Positions 37,136 through 45,466 of a stretch of DNA of 64,000 nt are shown in pieces (the first letter of the stretch is position 1; every line of letters begins with the position of its first letter). The translations under genes and the position numbers were made by a program. This stretch comes from JBDTSW01 sp963807385 (lineage in GTDB: Bacteria > Actinomycetota > Thermoleophilia > Solirubrobacterales > 70-9). Under the pieces are notes generated by a model. The model worked only from the letters and a program-made list of their open reading frames with translations. It did not search any database and was not told the DNA's origin. The stretch covers positions 82,900-146,899 of the forward strand of contig CAWEBQ010000005.1 of assembly GCA_963807385.1 (NCBI GenBank). The letters are read 5' to 3'.

Positions 37136-38163
37136 GCTCGCTCTCCGTCGTCGTCGTCACGCACGACAGCCGCGAGGCGGTCACGCGAACGCTGCCGGCG
37201 CTTCTCGCCGAGCTGGATGACGCCGACGAGCTGATCCTCGTCGACAACGACTCGCGCGACGGGACCCTGGAGGCCGTCCGCGAGCTGGCCCCCGGCGCGG
37301 CGGTGATCGAGACTCAGGAGAACCTGGGCTTCTCCGCGGCGTGCAACCGGGGTGCGGCGGCGGCCTCGGGCGAGCTGCTCTGCCTGCTGAACCCCGACGC
37401 CGTGCCGCAGCCGGGATGGCGCGCGGCGATCGTCGCTCCCCGGTCGGGAGGTCGCGGGTGGGCGGCCTGGCAGGCCCTCGTCACGGCTGAGGATGGCGCG
37501 GTCATCAACACGTCCGGCGGGATCGTCCACTTCACCGGGATCGCGTGGGCCGGCCAGGCCGGGAGGCCGGCGACCGCGGTCGCGCCGCCGGAGGAGCCGG
37601 GGTTCGTCTCGGGCGCGTGCCTGGTGCTGACCCGGCGGGCGTTTGCCGACGCCGGCGCGCTCCCCGAGGACTTCTTCCTCTACCACGAGGACGTCGACCT
37701 CTCCCTGCGGGTGCGCCTGGCCGGCGGCACCCTGGGTGTGGCGACCGCCGCCCGCGTCGACCACGACTACGACTTCGACAAGGGTCCCGAGAAGTGGCGT
37801 TATCTGGAGCGCAACCGGTGGGCGACCCTGATCCGCACCTACCCCCTGGCGCTCCTGCTGGTGTTGGCCCCGGCGCTTTTGGCGACGGAGCTGGCGCTCC
37901 TCGTGGTGGCCAGCTCCGGCGGATGGCTGTCCCAGAAGCTCCGCGCCGCCTGGGACGTGATCGGCTGGATGCCGCGCCTACTGCGTGAGCGGCGCGAGGT
38001 CCAGGCCGGCCGAGCCGTCTCGGCGCGCGAGTTCGCGGCCGGCCTGACGCCGCGACTGGACTCGCCGTTCCTCGGAGCCGCCGGGCGCTCGCGCCTACTC
38101 GGGTGGGCGCTCGGCGCCTACTGGCGCTTCGCCCTCGCCGTCCTGGGCGCCGGCCGGGGCTGA
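37132..38163 (+). CDS. GT2-family glycosyltransferase (WbbL/rhamnosyltransferase-like)
   Basis: About 343 residues. SVVVVTHDSREAVTRTLPAL, LILVDNDSRDGT (DxD-type), NLGFSAACNRGA, and FLYHEDVDLSLRV are the GT2 signature of cell-wall or surface-polysaccharide rhamnosyltransferases. A C-terminal hydrophobic pair (about 235-270) suggests membrane association. The first possible start is CTG 37132, which makes a CTGA overlap with the previous stop; no ATG or GTG precedes the conserved start. The 3' end overlaps the DUF2304 gene by 69 bp on the other strand. Confidence 0.9.
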   Translation: MSSLSVVVVTHDSREAVTRTLPALLAELDDADELILVDNDSRDGTLEAVRELAPGAAVIETQENLGFSAACNRGAAAASGELLCLLNPDAVPQPGWRAAIVAPRSGGRGWAAWQALVTAEDGAVINTSGGIVHFTGIAWAGQAGRPATAVAPPEEPGFVSGACLVLTRRAFADAGALPEDFFLYHEDVDLSLRVRLAGGTLGVATAARVDHDYDFDKGPEKWRYLERNRWATLIRTYPLALLLVLAPALLATELALLVVASSGGWLSQKLRAAWDVIGWMPRLLRERREVQAGRAVSAREFAAGLTPRLDSPFLGAAGRSRLLGWALGAYWRFALAVLGAGRG

Positions 38164-38544
38164 GCGCTCGGCGCGCAGCTCGCCGTCGAGGCGCGCGACC
38201 TCCTGGGCGAGGATCTTGGTCTGCTCGGACAGGCGCGAGGTCGCGACCGAGAAGTGCAGGAGAAGGAGGAAGGCGACGGTGAGGGCGGCGAGGAAGAGCC
38301 CGTTGGCCGGGACCTCGATGTTCAGCAGGTCGGTGCCCCAGGACAGGAGGTCGGTCCAGATCGCCAGCAGGAGCAGCGCGCCGGCGACGATCATCCAGAT
38401 CAGCGCGTAGCGCTCGGCCAGGTAGCGGCGGCGGACCAGCTCCAGGACGGCCAGGAAGATCAGCCCGGTGACGACCACGGCGACCACCTGAAGGCGACCG
38501 TCCAGGCCGTCGGCCGCGAGCGGGAGCAGGGCGGCGCCCGTCAC
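38095..38544 (-). CDS. DUF2304 membrane protein
   Basis: 149 residues: two or three hydrophobic segments (about 18-36, 48-66 and 80-98), then a coiled-coil (TSRLSEQTKILAQEVARLDG) and a charged tail. This arrangement is characteristic of DUF2304 proteins encoded beside dolichol-phosphate-mannose-synthase-like GT2 enzymes, as here (GTGA overlap with the GT2 gene). Probably an anchoring partner. Its last 69 bp overlap the convergent glycosyltransferase gene. Confidence 0.87.
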   Translation of the reverse strand: MTGAALLPLAADGLDGRLQVVAVVVTGLIFLAVLELVRRRYLAERYALIWMIVAGALLLLAIWTDLLSWGTDLLNIEVPANGLFLAALTVAFLLLLHFSVATSRLSEQTKILAQEVARLDGELRAERSAPAGAQDGEGEAPVGAERPPE

Positions 38545-39350
38545 GGGCCACCGGCTTCGTCGGTGGCGCCAGTGGCGGCGGCGCCAGGGGTGACCGGCTC
38601 TCCCTCGGGCCTGTCCGGATGGTCCTCGCCGGGCGTGGGCCGGCGGCGGAAGAGCCCGACGAAGAGCGCCAGCAGCACCTTGGCCATGTAGTAGGCGCTG
38701 CGCGGGTAGTCGATGGAGCTGCGGCCGAACCCTCGCGCGTTCATCCGAACCGGCACCTCGTGGATCGCGAGGTCGTGGCTGTGGAGCATCAGGATCGCCT
38801 CGACCTCCGGGTAGTCGTGCGGGTAGTCCCGCGCGAAGAGCTCGATCCCCCGGCGGTTGGTCATCCGGAACCCCGAGGTGGGATCGGTGATCTTCTGGCG
38901 AGTGATCGCGGTGAGGACGACCGAGAAGATGAGGTTGCCGACCCGGCGCCCCAGCGGGACCTTGTAGCCGGGGTCCTCGCGGAAGCGGCTGCCGTAGACC
39001 ATGTCGGCCTGGCCGCCGGCGGCGAGCGCGGCGACCATGTCGTCGAGGTACTCAGGCTTGTGCTGGCCGTCCCCATCAACCTGGACGGCGAGGTCGTAGT
39101 CGTGGCGCAGCGCGTACTTGTATCCCGACTGCATCGCTCCGCCGATGCCGAGGTTGAACGGGTGGTGGAGGACGATCGCGCCGGCGCTTGCCGCCCTGGC
39201 CGCCGTTGCGTCGGTGCAGCCGTCGTCGATCACGAGGACGTCGAAGCCGGGCGATGCGCGGCGGATGTCGCGCACGACGCGCCCGATCATGCCCTCCTCG
39301 TTGTAGGCGGGCACGATCGCGAGCTTGCGCTGGCCGTCGGGGGCGGTCAT
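38541..39350 (-). CDS. GT2-family glycosyltransferase, dolichyl/polyprenyl-phosphate mannosyltransferase type
   Basis: 269 residues. LAIVPAYNEEGMIGRVVRDI, LVIDDGCTDAT, LAVQVDGDGQHKPEYLDDM (DxD) and DPTSGFRMTNRRGIELFARD are the DPM1/GtrB-like signature; it transfers a sugar from an NDP-sugar to a polyprenyl phosphate. A Pro/Glu-rich C-terminal tail follows a hydrophobic stretch. With DUF2304 it probably builds a lipid-linked sugar for surface glycans. Confidence 0.92.
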   Translation of the reverse strand: MTAPDGQRKLAIVPAYNEEGMIGRVVRDIRRASPGFDVLVIDDGCTDATAARAASAGAIVLHHPFNLGIGGAMQSGYKYALRHDYDLAVQVDGDGQHKPEYLDDMVAALAAGGQADMVYGSRFREDPGYKVPLGRRVGNLIFSVVLTAITRQKITDPTSGFRMTNRRGIELFARDYPHDYPEVEAILMLHSHDLAIHEVPVRMNARGFGRSSIDYPRSAYYMAKVLLALFVGLFRRRPTPGEDHPDRPEGEPVTPGAAATGATDEAGGP

Positions 39351-39416
39351 GGGCGAATCAGGGTAGAGCGGCCAGACTGGCCCCGTCGGTGGTGGGCGTG
39401 CAGGGCCGCGGAAGGC

Positions 39417-39902
39417 TCAGGAGCGCTCGCGCTGGATCTCCTCGCGCTCCGCGAGGCGATTGCGGCGCCTGGTCCCGGCCTCGCGTTCGCGGCGCAGCTC
39501 GGACTCGGACTCGGCCAGCAGTGGCGGGACGGGAATCGGCCTCCCGTCCTCGTCCACCGCGACCATCGTGAGGTACGCGGTCGCGGTGTGCCGCGTGGAG
39601 CCCGTGCGCGCGTTCTCGGCCTCGACCCGGACCCCGACCTCCATGGATGTCCGCCAGGCAGCGTTCACGGTCGCCGCGCAGGTGAGGAGATCGCCGATCT
39701 TCACGGGCTCCAGAAACGTCATTCGGTCCATGCCCGCGGTCACGACGCGGGATCCGCAGTGGCGTACCGAGGCTACGCCCGCCGCCTCGTCGCAGAGCTT
39801 CATCACCATCCCGCCGTGGACGAAGCCGGCCGAGTTCGCATCGGCGACCGCCATCCAGCGGAGGAGGGAGGAGGCCGAGGCGGACGCGGGCTTGGGCTCC
39901 AT
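39417..39902 (-). CDS. Acyl-CoA thioesterase, hotdog fold (YciA/BFIT type)
   Basis: 161 residues: WMAVADANSAGFVHGGMVMK (hotdog helix and catalytic-site region), KLCDEAAGVAS, VTAGMDRMTFLEPVKIGD and a charged tail. ATG 39902 follows a TACGAT -10 by six bases, which is better support than the longer upstream frame. Divergent from the UDG gene with overlapping -10 elements. Confidence 0.9.
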   Translation of the reverse strand: MEPKPASASASSLLRWMAVADANSAGFVHGGMVMKLCDEAAGVASVRHCGSRVVTAGMDRMTFLEPVKIGDLLTCAATVNAAWRTSMEVGVRVEAENARTGSTRHTATAYLTMVAVDEDGRPIPVPPLLAESESELRREREAGTRRRNRLAEREEIQRERS

Positions 39903-39908
39903 TGCGCG

Positions 39909-39914
39909 ATCGTA
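39909..39914. promoter_or_regulatory. -10 element TACGAT (minus), near-symmetric with GATCGT (plus)
   Basis: TACGAT on the minus strand ends six bases before ATG 39902. The plus-strand reading GATCGT (39908-39913) ends eight bases before ATG 39922. The two divergent genes may therefore share one core. Confidence 0.5.
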
Positions 39915-39921
39915 TGCCCTG

Positions 39922-40610
39922 ATGGATGCGGCGCGCGACCTGGACGAGCTCGAGCGGCGGGTCACCGAGTGCCGTCGCTGCCCGCGCCTGGTCGAGTGGC
40001 GCGAGCGGGTCGCCGCCGATCCGCCCAAGCGTCATCGCGGCGAGCGGTACTGGGCGCGCCCGGTGCCGGCGTTCGGCGATCCAGCCGCGCGGATCGTGAT
40101 CGTCGGCCTGGCCCCGGCCGCCAACGGCGCCAACCGAACGGGAAGGATGTTCACCGGTGACCGCTCGGGCGACTGGCTCTTCGCCGCGCTTCACCGCGCC
40201 GGCCTGGCGAGCCGGCCGACCGCCGTCAGTCGGGACGACGGACTGCGCCTGACCGACACGTGGATTACCGCCGTCAACCACTGCGCCCCCCGGCCAACAA
40301 GCCGACGACCGCGGAGCGCGACGAGTGTCTGCCGTACCTGGCAGCGGAGCTCGGACTGCTGGCGCGCCCCCGGGTGCTGGTGACCCTGGGCGCGTACGGG
40401 TGGGATGGGGCGTTGCGCGCGCTTCGCTCCCGCGGCATCGAGGTGCCGCGCCCCCGGCCGAGGTTCGGCCACGGGAGCGAGGCGGAGCTGGGCGGCCTGG
40501 CGCTCCTCGGCTGCTTTCACCCCTCCCAGCAGAACACCTTCACGGGCAGGCTGACCGAGCCGATGCTGGACGCGGTGTTCGCCCGGGCGATCGAGTTGGC
40601 GCGCGCCTAG
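39922..40610 (+). CDS. Uracil-DNA glycosylase family protein (UdgB/family 5 type), interrupted by a one-base deletion
   Basis: Removes uracil or related damage from DNA. The first half holds CRRCPRLVEW, an iron-sulphur-type Cys pair, and the substrate motif GLAPAANGANRTGRMFTGD; the second half has PYLAAELGLLARPRVLVTLG and CFHPSQQNTFTGRLTEPML. Between ITAVNHCAP and ANKPTTAERDEC the frame shifts at a run of six C (40286-40291); a seventh C would join the halves as CAPPANKP. The domain is complete apart from this indel, so an assembly error or homopolymer variation is likely. The stop overlaps the malic enzyme stop. Confidence 0.85.
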
Positions 40611-41941
40611 AGGCCGGCGGGCACGCGCTCGGGCCGGGCCAGGCCCTCGCCCTCGGCGGCCCTCGCCACGGCGTCCGCGACCGCTCGGTGGACGTCGGGG
40701 TCGAGCGCGTCCGGCACCAGCTCGGACTCCTCGGTGAGGCCGGCGATCGCCCGGGCCGCCGCCAGCTTCATCCCGGTCGAGATCCCCGACGAGCCCGAGA
40801 TCAGCGCGCCGCGGAAGATGCCGGGGAAGCCCAGCACGTTGTTCACCAGCGAGCCGTCCGCGGCGAACGCGGCCCCGGCCGCGATGGCCTCGGTCGGGGT
40901 GATCTCCGGGTCGGGGTTGGTGAGCGCGAGGATCACCTGCCCCTCACGCACGTCCTCGGGCTTGACCAGCCCGGCGACGCCGGTGGTCAGCACGACGACG
41001 TCCGCGCGGGCCATCACATCCGCGTACCCGGTCACCTCGATACCGCGCTCGCGGGCGCGGGCGTGCGACGCCTCACTGGGGTCCGAGGCCAGAACCGCCG
41101 CGGCCCCGGCCTCGACGTTCAGGGTGGCGATCCCGAGCCCGGCGGCCCCGAGGCCTACCTGACCGATGGTCGCCGACGCGGGCTCGATGCCCGCCTGATC
41201 GCAGGCCACTAGCACCGCGGCGAGGGTGGACACCGCAGTGCCGTGGACGTCGTCGTGCATCACGGGCACGTCCAGCGCGTCGATCAGCCGGCCTTCGATC
41301 TCGAAGCACTCGGGCGCGCTGATGTCCTCGAGATGGATCCCGCCGAATCCGGGCGCGATCCGCACCACGGTCTCGACGAACTCGTCCGGATCCTCGGTGT
41401 CGAGCAGGATGGGCATCGCGGAGATGCCCGCCATCTGCCGGTAGAAGAGCGCCTTGCCCTCCATCACCGGCATCGACGCGGCGGCGCCGATGTTGCCCAG
41501 GCCAAGCACCCGGGTGCCGTTGGTGCAGATCGCGACGGTCCGCCCGATCATCGTGAAGCGGTTCGCGAGCGCGGGGGACTCGGCGATCGCCTCGCAAACG
41601 CGGGCGACGCCGGGCGTGTAGACGTCGCGCATGTCCTGTAGCGAGCGCATCTCCATCAGGCCCTCGACCGCCAGCTTGCCGCCCTCGTGCCGGCGCAGCG
41701 CGCGGTCGTAGAAGGAGATCACGCGCACCCCGTCCAGCTGCCCCAAATCCCCGGCGACCCGCTTGGCCTGCCCGTGGTCGCGGACCTCGACCGCGATCTC
41801 GCGAATCGACCGCTCGCGGCCGATCTGCACCGTCAGAACGTCGCCGATCAGGCCGTGGGCGTCGGCGATCGTCGAGCAGACGCGGGCGAGCTGACCCGAG
41901 ACGTGCGGCTGCTCGATCCGGTAGACGTAGTCAACGGGCAT
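40607..41941 (-). CDS. NAD(P)-dependent malic enzyme with N-terminal ACT-like domain
   Basis: 444 residues. Decarboxylates malate to pyruvate. An ACT-like domain (about 1-80: YRIEQPHVSGQLARVCSTI) precedes the malic domain (YTPGVARVCEAIAE, GLGNIGAAASMPVMEGK, ISAPECFEIEGRL, HDDVHGTAV) and the NAD-binding domain (GLGAAGLGIATL). The ACT domain suggests amino-acid feedback control. Divergent from pgsA; the two share an AT-rich core 12 nt from each start. Confidence 0.95.
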   Translation of the reverse strand: MPVDYVYRIEQPHVSGQLARVCSTIADAHGLIGDVLTVQIGRERSIREIAVEVRDHGQAKRVAGDLGQLDGVRVISFYDRALRRHEGGKLAVEGLMEMRSLQDMRDVYTPGVARVCEAIAESPALANRFTMIGRTVAICTNGTRVLGLGNIGAAASMPVMEGKALFYRQMAGISAMPILLDTEDPDEFVETVVRIAPGFGGIHLEDISAPECFEIEGRLIDALDVPVMHDDVHGTAVSTLAAVLVACDQAGIEPASATIGQVGLGAAGLGIATLNVEAGAAAVLASDPSEASHARARERGIEVTGYADVMARADVVVLTTGVAGLVKPEDVREGQVILALTNPDPEITPTEAIAAGAAFAADGSLVNNVLGFPGIFRGALISGSSGISTGMKLAAARAIAGLTEESELVPDALDPDVHRAVADAVARAAEGEGLARPERVPAGL

Positions 41942-41952
41942 GGGAGCGGGCC

Positions 41953-41958
41953 TAGTAT
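41953..41958. promoter_or_regulatory. Shared divergent -10 core (TAGTAT/ATACTA) of malic enzyme and pgsA
   Basis: TAGTAT on the plus strand lies 12 nt before the pgsA GTG; the minus strand reads GATACTA 11-12 nt before the malic enzyme ATG. Symmetry allows transcription in both directions. Confidence 0.5.
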
Positions 41959-41970
41959 CTCGCGCAGCGC

Positions 41971-42561
41971 GTGGTCCCCGTCAACATCCCCAATGCTCTC
42001 ACGATGCTGCGGATCGTCGCGGTGCCCGTGATCGTCGTGGCGCTGCTCGACGAGACGCCGAACGGGGACGTGATCGCCGCCGTCCTGTTCGCGCTCGCGG
42101 CGCTCACCGACGGTCTCGACGGCTACATCGCCAGGCGTCGCAGCCAGGTGACGACGTTCGGCAAGCTGATGGATCCGCTGGCCGACAAGCTCCTGGTCGT
42201 CGCGGCGCTGATCGCCCTGGTCTCGCTCGACCGGCTCGCCGCGTGGGTCGCGATGGTCATCATCGCCCGCGAGTTGGCGGTCACCGGCCTTCGCTCGCTG
42301 GCCGCCCAGCGCGGCGCTGTGATCTCGGCGAGCTGGATGGGCAAGGCGAAGACCGCCCTCCAGGTGGCGGCCATCGTGGGGCTGATCGTCTGGGATCCAA
42401 CCCCGGTGGGCGTGGACCTGCTCGTCTACGCGGCCGTCGCCGCGACCGTGATCTCCGGCGCCGACTACTTCCTGCGCCTGCGGGCCTACGTGGACAGGGC
42501 CGACGAGCCCGAGGCCACGGCGGAGGGGGCCGCCGCCGCACCCGGGCCCGATCGGGCCTGA
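41971..42561 (+). CDS. pgsA: CDP-diacylglycerol-glycerol-3-phosphate 3-phosphatidyltransferase
   Basis: 196 residues, integral membrane. Carries the CDP-alcohol phosphotransferase signature DGLDGYIARRRSQVTTFGK followed by LMDPLADK (D-x2-DG-x2-AR-x8-G-x3-D-x3-D). Makes phosphatidylglycerophosphate, the precursor of PG and cardiolipin. Four to five transmembrane helices. The hydrophilic Ala-rich tail is non-conserved. Confidence 0.95.
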   Translation: MVPVNIPNALTMLRIVAVPVIVVALLDETPNGDVIAAVLFALAALTDGLDGYIARRRSQVTTFGKLMDPLADKLLVVAALIALVSLDRLAAWVAMVIIARELAVTGLRSLAAQRGAVISASWMGKAKTALQVAAIVGLIVWDPTPVGVDLLVYAAVAATVISGADYFLRLRAYVDRADEPEATAEGAAAAPGPDRA

Positions 42562-42569
42562 GCCACCAC

Positions 42570-42995
42570 CTACTTGTTGGCCTTCTTGGCCACCTTCTCG
42601 GTCAGCGTCTTGATGTCGTTCTGAAGCTGATCGACGCTCTTCTTCAGGTTCGCCACCTCGGTGTTCAGCGCGGTGATCGAATTGGCGTTCTCATTGCTCT
42701 GACTGAGCGCCTTGTTGCTCTGATCGAGCGCCTTGTTGCTCTGCCGCTTCGCCTTGCGCGCCTGGTTGCCCGCGGCCTTGCCGGTCTTCTTGGCCTTGTT
42801 CGCCGCGGCCTTGCCCTCCTCGCCCACCTTGGCGGTGGCGCTGCGGGTCTCGGCGACCTCCTCGCGGACCTGCTGGGTCAACTCGGCGTCGCTGGTAGTG
42901 CCACTCTTGGCGTCGAGCCCGATCACCAGCCCGGCTATGCCCAGCGCGAGCGCGATCACGACGGCGGCGATCATGGCCTTGTCCCTGTTCTCCAC
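42570..42995 (-). CDS. Single-span coiled-coil protein, unknown function
   Basis: 141 residues: transmembrane helix at about 9-27, an Ala/Lys-rich stretch of KKTGKAAGNQARKAKR, then repeats QSNKALDQSNKALSQSNENA and a heptad coiled coil (TALNTEVANLKKSVDQLQND). Start GTG has AGGAGG upstream. Repeats of this kind are often structural or envelope-associated. No family recognised. Confidence 0.7.
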   Translation of the reverse strand: MENRDKAMIAAVVIALALGIAGLVIGLDAKSGTTSDAELTQQVREEVAETRSATAKVGEEGKAAANKAKKTGKAAGNQARKAKRQSNKALDQSNKALSQSNENANSITALNTEVANLKKSVDQLQNDIKTLTEKVAKKANK

Positions 42996-43071
42996 TACCC
43001 CTCCTAAGTCGCTGACTTGCGACGCGAGTGTATGGGGCCGGCAGGACCCGAAAGGCGGGGGAAGGTCGCGA

Positions 43072-44112
43072 CTAGTCGGCCAGCCCCGGCTCCTCGAGCC
43101 ACTCGCGTGTGGTGACGTGCCGCGGGGAGTGTTCGTTCGAGTCGAGCTCGGCCAGGATCTCGGCGAGGTCGCCGGAGCGCTCGGCCACCACCGAGTGGCG
43201 GTGGATCGTCTCCAGGTTCTCCTGGCGGGCTAGCAGGAAGGCGCCCTCACGGAGCCCCGGGAAGTCCTCGGCGACGCGGCGGACCATCTCCCGCACAACG
43301 TCCTCGACGAAGCGCGGCTGCAGGTGGGCCTTCTCGACGACCGCGGCCTCGTCCGAGCGCTTCATCAGCTCGTAGATCTCCGAGCTCATCGACGACTCGA
43401 CGATGTGCAGGAGGTCGCGTGCGTCGATCTCGAGGTCGGAGTTCTCCGGCCGGCCGATGTGGAGTTGGCCGATGCCGCGCTGGTTGTGGGTCGCGACGGG
43501 CACGTGGCCGAAGATGCGCTCGATCTCGTCGTCGGTGAAGCCGTCTCCTTGGAGGCGCTCGCGGGCGCGATCGGTGAGCAGGCCCTGAGCGCACGGGCAG
43601 GCCGTCATGCCGTGGGCCTCGACGCCGGTGAGGGTGCGGGTGCCCCGTTCGCTCGCGACGGCGGTGCCGAACAGGGTGTAGATCTCCTGGGTCGGCAGGC
43701 GTGAAGCCGGGGTGGGGACGGTCTCGGGGTAGCGCGCGGCGATCGTGACCTCGGCGCGCAGGCCCTCCTGACGCTCGCGCACGCGCTCGGCGATGTGGGC
43801 GGCGAGCTCCTCTGCGCGCAGGGTCTCCTCGAGGACGACGCCGTCGATGGCCTCGTTCACGACCTCCTCGAAGCGCGACATGTGCACGCCCGCCTGATGG
43901 GGGTTGAGATCGACGAAGCACTCCATCTCGGCGAAGAACAAGGAACTGCCGGCACCGGCTGGGGACGTCGCCTCGCCGCCTCCGGCCGCGTCCACACGGA
44001 TGACCTTTTCGACGCCCCGCACCCCGACACGGGTGAGGCTGACCTCGGTCGCCGGGCGGGAGGCCTGGACGTCGCTGGAAGCGATGCTGGGGGAGGAGCC
44101 GGGCTCGCTCAT
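43072..44112 (-). CDS. folE2: GTP cyclohydrolase I type IB (FolE2/MptA)
   Basis: 346 residues, converts GTP to a dihydroneopterin triphosphate-type product for folate or pterin synthesis. Signature: MECFVDLNPHQAGVHMSRFE, GMTACPCAQGL (conserved Cys), THNQRGIGQLHIG and ESSMSSEIYELMKRSDE. This type is found in archaea (MptA) and some bacteria without classical FolE. ATG 44112 follows TACCCT by nine bases; the longer upstream frame lacks support. Symbol based on family type. Confidence 0.9.
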   Translation of the reverse strand: MSEPGSSPSIASSDVQASRPATEVSLTRVGVRGVEKVIRVDAAGGGEATSPAGAGSSLFFAEMECFVDLNPHQAGVHMSRFEEVVNEAIDGVVLEETLRAEELAAHIAERVRERQEGLRAEVTIAARYPETVPTPASRLPTQEIYTLFGTAVASERGTRTLTGVEAHGMTACPCAQGLLTDRARERLQGDGFTDDEIERIFGHVPVATHNQRGIGQLHIGRPENSDLEIDARDLLHIVESSMSSEIYELMKRSDEAAVVEKAHLQPRFVEDVVREMVRRVAEDFPGLREGAFLLARQENLETIHRHSVVAERSGDLAEILAELDSNEHSPRHVTTREWLEEPGLAD

Positions 44113-44121
44113 CGTCAGCTG

Positions 44122-44127
44122 AGGGTA
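44122..44127 (-). promoter_or_regulatory. -10 element TACCCT, 9 nt before ATG 44112
   Basis: TACCCT on the minus strand with nine bases to the FolE2 ATG. Leaderless start probable. Confidence 0.55.
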
Positions 44128-44257
44128 CCGAGGGCCCGGCGCCGGTTTTCGGCGACCACCGCGACCGGTCGCCGGGTTTCGCACCGCTCGATGTACGAAA
44201 TGCACCGACGAAGCGGGCGCTCTAAGACGAAGTGCAGCGAAGTCCGGGGGGCGACTC

Positions 44258-44291
44258 TATACTTCGCGCCGCTCATTGGCCGGATGGAGGA
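44258..44291 (+). promoter_or_regulatory. -10 (TATACT) and ribosome site (GGAGGA) of sigma factor gene
   Basis: TATACT at 44258-44263 fits a strong -10; GGAGGA at 44286-44291 lies 11 nt before GTG 44303. Unlike most promoters here, this one has a leader with a clear ribosome site, and it decides the start over TTG 44276. Confidence 0.6.
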
Positions 44292-44302
44292 CGGCGGGCA
44301 AC

Positions 44303-45466
44303 GTGGCTGAAAAGGGAGAGGTTCTGCTCACGAAGGCGACTGAGCAGCAGCATGCCGAGGACGAGGCGGATCCCTCCCCGGTTGATGTCGTGACGGTGCT
44401 CGGCGACACCGATGAGCTCAAGGCGCTCGTCGCCCAGGGGCAGGAGAGGGGGTATCTGACCTTCGAGCAGATCGCCTCCACGCTTGAGGAGGTGGAGGTC
44501 ACCAAGGAGCAGGTGCAGGGACTGCACGGGCACCTCGTGGAGCAGGGGATAGATGTCATCGGCGAGGACGGTCTGCCGGCGTATAAGGAGGCGAAGGGGG
44601 AGGGCCGGGCCAAGAAGCCCGAGCTGGACCTGACCGTCGAGCCCAGCCTCGACTCGTTGCGGTTGTACCTGCGGTCGATCGGCCGGGTGGAGCTGCTCAC
44701 GGCGGAGCAGGAGATCGAGCTGGCCAAGCACATCGAGCGCGGAGACATGAATGCGAAACGGCACATGGTCGAGGCGAATCTGCGGCTCGTGGTGTCGATC
44801 GCGAAGGGGTACCTCGGGCGTGGGCTCGGCTTCCTCGACCTGATCCAGGAGGGGTCGCTGGGCCTGATTCGGGCCGTCGAGAAATTCGACTACCGCCGCG
44901 GCTACAAGTTCTCCACCTACGCCACCTGGTGGATCCGGCAGGCGGTCACGCGGGCGATCGCCGACAAGGCGCGCACGATCCGGATCCCGGTGCACATGGT
45001 CGAGAAGCTCAACCGGGTCACACAGATCGAGCGCCAGCTCGTCCAGCGCCTGGGGCGCGAGCCCGATCCGGCGGAGATCGCCGCGGAGCTCCAGATCACC
45101 GTCCGTGAGGTGCGCGACATCCTTCGCGTCGCGCAGACTCCGGTCTCGCTTGAGAAGCCGATCGGGGACGAGGACGAGTCCGAGCTGGGCGACCTCCTCG
45201 CCGACGACGGGGTCGAGGAACCGTTCGAGGCGGCCACCGAGAACCTGCAGCGGGAGGACATCCAGCGGGCGCTTGACGTGCTCCCCGAGCGCGAACGGCA
45301 GGTGATCGAGCTGCGCTACGGGCTGCGCGGACATGAGCCGCTGACGCTTGAGGAGGTCGGGCGGGCGTTCGGCGTCACGCGCGAGCGGATCCGCCAGATC
45401 GAGAACAACACCCTCCGGAAGCTCAAGCAGCTGCCAGAGACCCAGCGGCTGCGGAAGCTCACCTAG
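44303..45466 (+). CDS. rpoD: Primary sigma factor RpoD/SigA
   Basis: 387 residues. Region 1.2 (DSLRLYLRSIGRVELLTAEQ), 2.1-2.4 (NLRLVVSIAKGYLGRGLGF, DLIQEGSLGLIRAVEKFDY, FSTYATWWIRQAVTRAI), region 3 (LVQRLGREPDPAEIAAEL) and 4.2 (TLEEVGRAFGVTRERIRQIE). The protein is short with only a small acidic N-terminal region 1. It is presumably the factor recognising the -10 elements described here. Confidence 0.96.
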   Translation: MAEKGEVLLTKATEQQHAEDEADPSPVDVVTVLGDTDELKALVAQGQERGYLTFEQIASTLEEVEVTKEQVQGLHGHLVEQGIDVIGEDGLPAYKEAKGEGRAKKPELDLTVEPSLDSLRLYLRSIGRVELLTAEQEIELAKHIERGDMNAKRHMVEANLRLVVSIAKGYLGRGLGFLDLIQEGSLGLIRAVEKFDYRRGYKFSTYATWWIRQAVTRAIADKARTIRIPVHMVEKLNRVTQIERQLVQRLGREPDPAEIAAELQITVREVRDILRVAQTPVSLEKPIGDEDESELGDLLADDGVEEPFEAATENLQREDIQRALDVLPERERQVIELRYGLRGHEPLTLEEVGRAFGVTRERIRQIENNTLRKLKQLPETQRLRKLT

